Positions 6,047 through 9,287 of a DNA stretch of 9,287 bases are shown here, one piece after another. Source of the stretch: JBBRYB01 sp038238115 (lineage in GTDB: Bacteria; Actinomycetota; Actinomycetes; Propionibacteriales; Nocardioidaceae). The notes beneath the pieces were generated by a model. That model saw only the letters and a list, made by a program, of their open reading frames with translations. It made no database searches and was not told the origin of the DNA. Every line of letters starts with the position of its first letter. Position 1 is the stretch's first letter. A program made the position numbers and the translations under genes. Location of the stretch: NCBI GenBank assembly GCA_038238115.1, contig JBBRYB010000096.1:1-9287 (forward strand), read 5' to 3'.

Positions 6047-6361
6047 CTAGAGGGTCTTAGATGTCCACCTTTCAGGAGCATCCAACGCCGCCAGCTCGTC
6101 GAGGATCGCTCGATCTAGGCGACGCTTAGTGTCCATCGATCGTCCCGCGAACATCGTGACTTCCACGAGCGTGTAGCGATCGGAGTGCCGATCGGGATAT
6201 GGGACCGAGAACTGCGACGGCGGGTACTCGAGCAGCCGAAACGAGGGGTCGGCCGCCGGGGCTTGCAGCGCTTCGCTAAGAGCGCGGGTGACCGCATCGA
6301 CCATCTTCCGCTTGTCATCGGACGTGCGCCCCTCCAAGATTTCGATACGAGCTAACGCCAT
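6047..6361 (-). CDS. Tautomerase-superfamily protein lacking Pro1, apparently C-terminally truncated
   Basis: A 104-residue protein resembling the Tautomerase_2 group (PF14552) of the 4-oxalocrotonate tautomerase superfamily. The first strand and helix read ARIEILEGRTSDDKRKMVDAV (residues 4-24), the middle has LLEYPPSQF (43-51), and the second beta-alpha unit reads TLVEVTMFAGRSMDTKRRLD (64-83). These enzymes use the N-terminal proline, freed by Met removal, as catalytic base; here the second residue is Ala, so that base is missing. Family members usually continue with a strand and a W/G-rich end after the second helix, but this frame stops soon after LDAPERW. In the next frame KVDI can be read before TAA, hinting at a frameshift. 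The ATG at 6361 is chosen by homology; no good Shine-Dalgarno is present. Probably inactive as a classical tautomerase, or a decaying gene. Confidence 0.72.
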   Translation of the reverse strand: MALARIEILEGRTSDDKRKMVDAVTRALSEALQAPAADPSFRLLEYPPSQFSVPYPDRHSDRYTLVEVTMFAGRSMDTKRRLDRAILDELAALDAPERWTSKTL

Positions 6362-6543
6362 GTCGGGGGCACGGTACTGGCTCGGACGAGGCTGATGGCC
6401 TGGCCCACAGTCGGACACTGGGGCCGTTGTCCTGGACCTGATTTCGCTCTGCCGCGGATCTTGGCAGCAGTCCGATCCGATCCCCGCAATGCGCGGAGAC
6501 CAAAGGGGATCCGCCAACGGTGCGAGCGATCCGCGGAGGGCCC

Positions 6544-6580
6544 GGTTTAGGACTCCGACCGCCCCACGGAGTCCTAAACC
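6544..6580. repeat. Perfect 14-bp inverted repeat (hairpin)
   Basis: GGTTTAGGACTCCG (6544-6557) and CGGAGTCCTAAACC (6567-6580) are exact reverse complements around a nine-base loop ACCGCCCCA. There is no U-tract, and it sits between the 5' ends of two divergent genes, so an ordinary terminator is unlikely. It could be a small palindromic mobile repeat, a recombination site, a structured RNA element or a regulator-binding site. Confidence 0.85.
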
Positions 6581-6653
6581 CGCCGATATCTAGCCCAATC
6601 CGAAGGTAGTTCTCGCCTTCTGCAGCTCGCCCCGAACCCGCCGTGTGCAGCAC

Positions 6654-6667
6654 TTTTGCCTGCAAAA
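6654..6667. promoter_or_regulatory. AT-rich dyad upstream of the secreted-protein gene
   Basis: TTTTGC-CT-GCAAAA is a perfect inverted repeat with 6-bp arms, 119 bases upstream of the ATG at 6786. Runs of T and A are rare in this GC-rich window, so it is a reasonable candidate operator or activator site. The role is inferred from symmetry and location only. Confidence 0.4.
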
Positions 6668-6785
6668 TGACCTGATTTGAGGCCCCTGGGAGTGATTCGT
6701 CTTTGGTGCTCTGTGCCATACTCGGCTGCGATCGGGCACACGGGGGCGCGACGGTGCTGTGTTTGGGCTTTTGGGAGGGGTATAG

Positions 6786-8759
6786 ATGACCACGGGCCGC
6801 GGGTGGCCTCGCTTGGCTAGACATGTCCGCCATGACCGCGCTTGGTCGGCGGTCGTGCTGGTTGCGTCCGTGGCGGTGTTCTGTCTGACACTGGTCACTG
6901 CGGGTCCGGCTCGCGCCGGGGACAAGCTTGGACATATCGCGCAGAGGGCGGGTGGCACCTTGAGGGTGCACGCGACGGGGCTTCCGGCGGCCCAGCGCCC
7001 CCAGGTTACGGTGACGGGCGCGGGCACGACACGGACGCTGCAGCACCAGTCGTTGACCATAAGGAACGCAAAGCCCGGTCGCTACACCGTGATGGTGAAG
7101 AGGGTAAGGTTCGGGCGAGCGTTCCGTTCAGCGCGCAAGGGCGCGGTGGCCTATCCGGTGAGAAATCGGCTCACGGTCACGGTCATCAAGGGAAAGGTCA
7201 CCACCGTACGCGCCGCATACGGGGCTGTCGTGAACCCTGGGGTGCGGGGCGCGCCGTCGCGATTGCTGTCGGTGCTCGGTGATCCTGCCGATCCGTCGGG
7301 GCTCATCTACTCGAAGACGACTAGGTTGCCGAGCGTGGGGACGGTCATGACGGCCGCTCCGTCCGTGAAGCTCCCTCGAGGCCTGGTGGTCAGGGTCGTC
7401 GCGAGTCGTCGTCGGGGGTCTACCCGGGCGTTGTCGGTCAAGAGTGTGCCGCTTGCCGCCGCCGTTCCTTCGTTTGCCTTCGACGGGAACCTGTCGCTGA
7501 AGGCGGCACCGAACGCGAGAACCTCGGCCACGAGCCATGCCAGCGCAGGATCGGCGAAGCGCACGTGTGATGGGCCCAAGGCGTTTGACATCGGCGTGCA
7601 CCTCGACGAACTCGCGGTGCGTCACGCGTCGGCCTCAGCGTGGCCGCCGCAAATGTCGTTCACCCTCGCTGCTCGCACGACCGAGCACGTCGGCCCGAAG
7701 CTTCTAGCGGCTGGAGTCTCTTGTACCTGGGACCTAGCCGAGCTCGGGCCGTGGCAAGGGGCGATCCCGACACCCATCGGCGTGCCGATCCCGGTGTACG
7801 CAACGATCCCGGTCACGGCCTCAGCCTCCGTGGAGGGGTCGCTGTCCGCCTTCCGGGTGAATCTCGCAAGCACTAGCGTCCTGAGCCTCGACGTCGGTCG
7901 GCAAAATCACGCGGGGTTCACGCAAGAAGGAACGAACGTGTGGACAGACGGTGTACTGCAGTTCTCTGGTACCGCCAGCCTCGGTGCGAACCTGAGTTTG
8001 GAGCTCGGAGTCGGGAGCTCCAAGGTTGGAGACCTGCACGTCAAGGCCGGTATCGCCCCCAAGGCCACGTGGGAAGCAGGAAAAGGCTGCGACGTTGGCG
8101 TCGGGATTGGAGCGTTGAGCGTCGGCGTGAAGTTCGGTTGGCTCTCGGCCGGGACACCACCATGGTCTCCAGCGACGATCCACCTCTGGCACGGGTGCCA
8201 AAACGGCTCGGGCGGCAGTGGACCCCCGCCAAGCGGTAGCGGACCCCCGTCCAGCGGCGCAGGGCCGCCACCTCCGCCTCCGCCTCCTGGGGCAACGCGA
8301 GTAAATGGCTATGACAACTATGGTCCGGCCACAGCCGGGGTTGCGATGTGCCGCGGCAACCCGGGCCGGCCCGAGTCGATGCCCGGCGGGACTACCACCC
8401 AGACCTTCACGGTGCCGGCGGGCGTCGCGTCCATCGACACGGCGCTCGTCCAGATCGATCCTGACTCGAGCGTCACTGCGCATTTGCGCCTGTCGGTCAA
8501 CGGGGCGCTCAGAGCCACTGCAGATGCCTCCGCCGGGGGCGACACCAGGCTTTCGTTCCCGGCTGTTGCGGTCAACGGCGGAGACTCGATCTCAGTCTCG
8601 GTGAGCTTCACCGCCAGCTCCGGCAAGATCATCACCGTGTATCAAGCCGGGAACGCTGGCGGGTCGTTCACGGCAAGCAACAGCTGCCCGGATGGGGCAC
8701 CCAACGTGGGGCCAAGTGCGAACGGTCTGCGCGCAGTTCTGACGGGGTGGAGTCGATGA
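6786..8759 (+). CDS. Large exported multidomain beta-rich protein of unknown function
   Basis: A 657-residue protein I do not recognise by name. Residues 1-44 are a Sec signal peptide: a basic n-region with several Arg, a hydrophobic core SAVVLVASVAVFCLTLVTA, and cleavage after ARA at 42-44. Residues about 56-146 alternate short strands and turns, with IRNAKPGRYTVMV resembling a carboxypeptidase-regulatory or PEGA-like beta-sandwich. Residues about 225-470 are a second beta-rich region. A Ser/Gly/Pro linker at 472-502, ending in eight prolines, leads to a C-terminal sandwich (505-657) with a long TFTVPAGVASIDTALVQI strand. Mature Cys at 261, 313, 435, 471, 522 and 634 could form three disulfides. 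No LPxTG, lipobox or C-terminal membrane helix is seen, so it is secreted or loosely wall-bound. ATG follows GGGAGGGG with a 5-base spacer. No catalytic motif is visible. Confidence 0.88.
   Translation: MTTGRGWPRLARHVRHDRAWSAVVLVASVAVFCLTLVTAGPARAGDKLGHIAQRAGGTLRVHATGLPAAQRPQVTVTGAGTTRTLQHQSLTIRNAKPGRYTVMVKRVRFGRAFRSARKGAVAYPVRNRLTVTVIKGKVTTVRAAYGAVVNPGVRGAPSRLLSVLGDPADPSGLIYSKTTRLPSVGTVMTAAPSVKLPRGLVVRVVASRRRGSTRALSVKSVPLAAAVPSFAFDGNLSLKAAPNARTSATSHASAGSAKRTCDGPKAFDIGVHLDELAVRHASASAWPPQMSFTLAARTTEHVGPKLLAAGVSCTWDLAELGPWQGAIPTPIGVPIPVYATIPVTASASVEGSLSAFRVNLASTSVLSLDVGRQNHAGFTQEGTNVWTDGVLQFSGTASLGANLSLELGVGSSKVGDLHVKAGIAPKATWEAGKGCDVGVGIGALSVGVKFGWLSAGTPPWSPATIHLWHGCQNGSGGSGPPPSGSGPPSSGAGPPPPPPPPGATRVNGYDNYGPATAGVAMCRGNPGRPESMPGGTTTQTFTVPAGVASIDTALVQIDPDSSVTAHLRLSVNGALRATADASAGGDTRLSFPAVAVNGGDSISVSVSFTASSGKIITVYQAGNAGGSFTASNSCPDGAPNVGPSANGLRAVLTGWSR
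8216..8265 (+). repeat. Imperfect tandem repeat coding the SGSGPP linker
   Basis: Two adjacent imperfect copies of a roughly 20-base unit containing GCGGACCCCC-like sequence encode SGSGPP/SSGAGPP, followed by a (CCN)8 run encoding eight prolines. It is the interdomain linker of the secreted protein. Length variation between strains would be expected at such a run. Confidence 0.5.
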
Positions 8760-8783
8760 GCCCTCCGTGGGGTCGGCTACGGC

Positions 8784-8806
8784 GGTTCAGCGGCGCTCGC
8801 TGAGCC
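8784..8806 (+). terminator. Stem-loop after the secreted-protein gene
   Basis: GGTTCAGCG (8784-8792) and CGCTGAGCC (8798-8806) form a 9-bp stem with one G-U pair and a five-base loop, 25 bases after the stop of the secreted-protein gene. There is no U-tract. Position and strength make it a candidate intrinsic terminator. Confidence 0.5.
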
Positions 8807-8890
8807 AGGGTGCCCAGCAGGGCGTCAAAGATTACGTCGGCACTGAGCCGTTCTCTTCAGCCTGGCGGGCAACCTTCGCCTCCGCTTTTG

Positions 8891-8935
8891 TCGCTGAGGC
8901 GGGGCTTGAGCCCACGGCTCCTGCTTTCGGCCAGC
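8891..8935 (-). pseudogene. Degenerate 3' half of a tRNA-Arg (CCG)-like gene
   Basis: Read on the minus strand, the spacing matches a tRNA from the anticodon loop on. Stem bases GCT precede a seven-base loop GGCCGAA (8926-8932, anticodon position CCG), then AGC pairs back, then a five-base variable loop GAGCC. The T-arm is GTGGG, CTCAAGC, CCCGC (8899-8915), then CTCAGCG and A. The T-stem pairs fully with one G-U. Two decay marks are visible: position 54 is C instead of T, and position 33 is G instead of T. No D-arm or matching 5' acceptor strand lies upstream. The isotype is inferred from the anticodon position only, and a chance resemblance is possible. Confidence 0.42.
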
Positions 8936-8993
8936 GATGGCTACAAGCAGCACGGTTGGAACCCAAACTCCTCTTTGTTGAATCGAAGGCACT

Positions 8994-9109
8994 GTGCTCG
9001 TCATGACCACGCCCACCGGCCAGATCGGCCGGCAGACCCTGACTCACTCCTCGCCTCGGATGAGCCGATCCGGGTGATCGTCCGCGAAGCCAAAGGCGTC
9101 GCTAGCTGA
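8994..9109 (+). pseudogene. 5' fragment of an NmrA-like NAD(P)-binding oxidoreductase gene, frameshifted
   Basis: From GTG 8994 the frame reads MLVMTTPTGQIGRQTLTH, the first strand and the dinucleotide-binding glycine loop (TGxxG) of NmrA-like/SDR-type NAD(P)H-binding proteins. At about 9046 one base appears to be missing. In the -1 frame the family sequence continues as LLASDEPIRVIVREAKGVAS, the second strand with its VR cofactor-phosphate region, then stops at TGA 9107-9109. Joined, the two pieces align with the first 38 or so residues of a protein normally near 280. I find no continuation in the following 178 bases in any frame. A GAAGG lies just upstream of the start. The fragment is a dead gene left by deletion or recombination. 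Confidence 0.62.
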
Positions 9110-9287
9110 CGCCTCCAGAAGCATCGCCGAGTTCCTGTGCCTCTCGTCCCTGCGGCGACCACGCCGCCGACTGCGAGAGTCTCGCTTTTGGCGACGAGCA
9201 GGGAAGCGGCCTATCGCGGCCAGACACCTGCAATGACGTAAACGCGGTACTCGACGACGACCTCGCGGACCCTCCTGGGTTCGTTCC

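Larger units (their letters stand above)
6362..6785. other. Divergent intergenic region with several dyads
   Basis: 424 bases between the divergently transcribed tautomerase-like and secreted-protein genes. They hold an interrupted inverted repeat GATCCCC/GGGGATC (6479-6485 and 6505-6511), a perfect 14-bp-arm hairpin (6544-6580), and an AT-rich dyad (6654-6667). The last part must contain the promoter of the plus-strand gene; no box pair close to consensus stands out. Open frames here have no recognisable protein content. Confidence 0.55.
8760..9287. other. Gene-free scar region at the right end
   Basis: 528 bases with no intact gene. They contain a stem-loop (8784-8806), a degenerate tRNA-Arg-like 3' half on the minus strand (8891-8935) and a frameshifted 5' fragment of an NmrA-like gene (8994-9109). 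From 9110 to the end I see nothing firm. A minus-strand frame open to the window edge and stopping at TAG 9211-9213 reads VREVVVEYRVYVIAGVWPR, which could be the last residues of a gene lying beyond the window. A plus-strand frame starting near 8767 contains AEAGLEPTAPAFG, which is the antisense reading of the tRNA fragment and not a protein. Confidence 0.55.

Noticed and set aside
4665..6050. Plus-strand open frame of 461 codons
   Set aside because: Antisense to the second DUF899 gene and the regulator; no recognisable domain and no plausible ribosome-binding site.
8757..8846. Minus-strand stretch reading SADVIFDALLGTLAQRAPLN
   Set aside because: Coding-like, but short, without a start, and overlapping the stem-loop after the secreted-protein gene; no family recognised.
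8767..9006. Plus-strand frame containing AEAGLEPTAPAFGQRW
   Set aside because: GLEP is the antisense reading of a T-arm; the frame covers the tRNA-Arg-like relic and the start of the NmrA fragment and is not a protein.
9211..9287. Minus-strand partial frame reading VREVVVEYRVYVIAGVWPR
   Set aside because: It looks coding-like and is open to the window edge, but 24 residues without a known motif are too little to call a gene.

Overview
The window is high-GC DNA with GTG/ATG starts, overlapping stop/start codons, few U-tract terminators and a near-leaderless promoter. This fits an actinobacterium. The mix of DUF899 proteins, an ArsR-SRPBCC fusion, DUF2182 and a large Ser/Gly/Pro-linked secreted protein resembles soil Thermoleophilia (Solirubrobacterales-like), but that placement is an inference from gene content alone.

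Layout. (1) 77-1944, minus strand: a two-gene operon of a small Cys/His zinc-ribbon-like protein and a two-HKD phospholipase D-like enzyme, joined by a 4-base GTGA overlap. (2) 1945-2631: no intact gene. It holds a 3' half of a tRNA-Phe gene (plus strand), a 10-bp direct repeat that includes the tRNA 3' end, two tandem GC stem-loops, and a decayed reading frame whose last residues look like an alpha/beta-hydrolase tail. (3) 2632-4880, minus strand: a tight three-gene operon of an ArsR-type regulator fused to an SRPBCC (AHSA1-like) domain, a DUF2182 membrane protein (ATGA overlap) and a DUF899 thioredoxin-like protein. A strong sigma-70-like promoter precedes it, with a dyad between the -35 and -10 boxes. 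(4) 4992-5729, minus strand: a second, diverged DUF899 gene with nested palindromes in its leader. (5) 6047-6361, minus strand: a short tautomerase-superfamily protein without the usual N-terminal proline and apparently without its C-terminal end. (6) 6362-6785: a divergent intergenic region with a perfect 14-bp-arm hairpin and an AT-rich dyad. (7) 6786-8759, plus strand: a 657-residue exported multidomain beta-rich protein, followed by a stem-loop. (8) 8760-9287: no intact gene. It holds a degenerate 3' half of a tRNA-Arg(CCG)-like gene (minus strand) and a frameshifted 5' fragment of an NmrA-like NAD(P)-binding gene.

How it fits together. The best-defined unit is 2632-5729: two CxxC thioredoxin-like DUF899 proteins, a Met/Cys-containing membrane protein and a one-protein repressor/ligand-binding domain. 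It reads as an autoregulated stress or detoxification module with unknown substrate. The most unusual structure is the pair of tRNA 3'-half fragments, both broken at the anticodon arm, facing opposite ways and lying beside gene remnants on each side of the intact genes. That is the scar expected from tRNA-targeting integrases, although no integrase is visible here. No rRNA, complete tRNA, CRISPR array, transposase or known defence gene was found.
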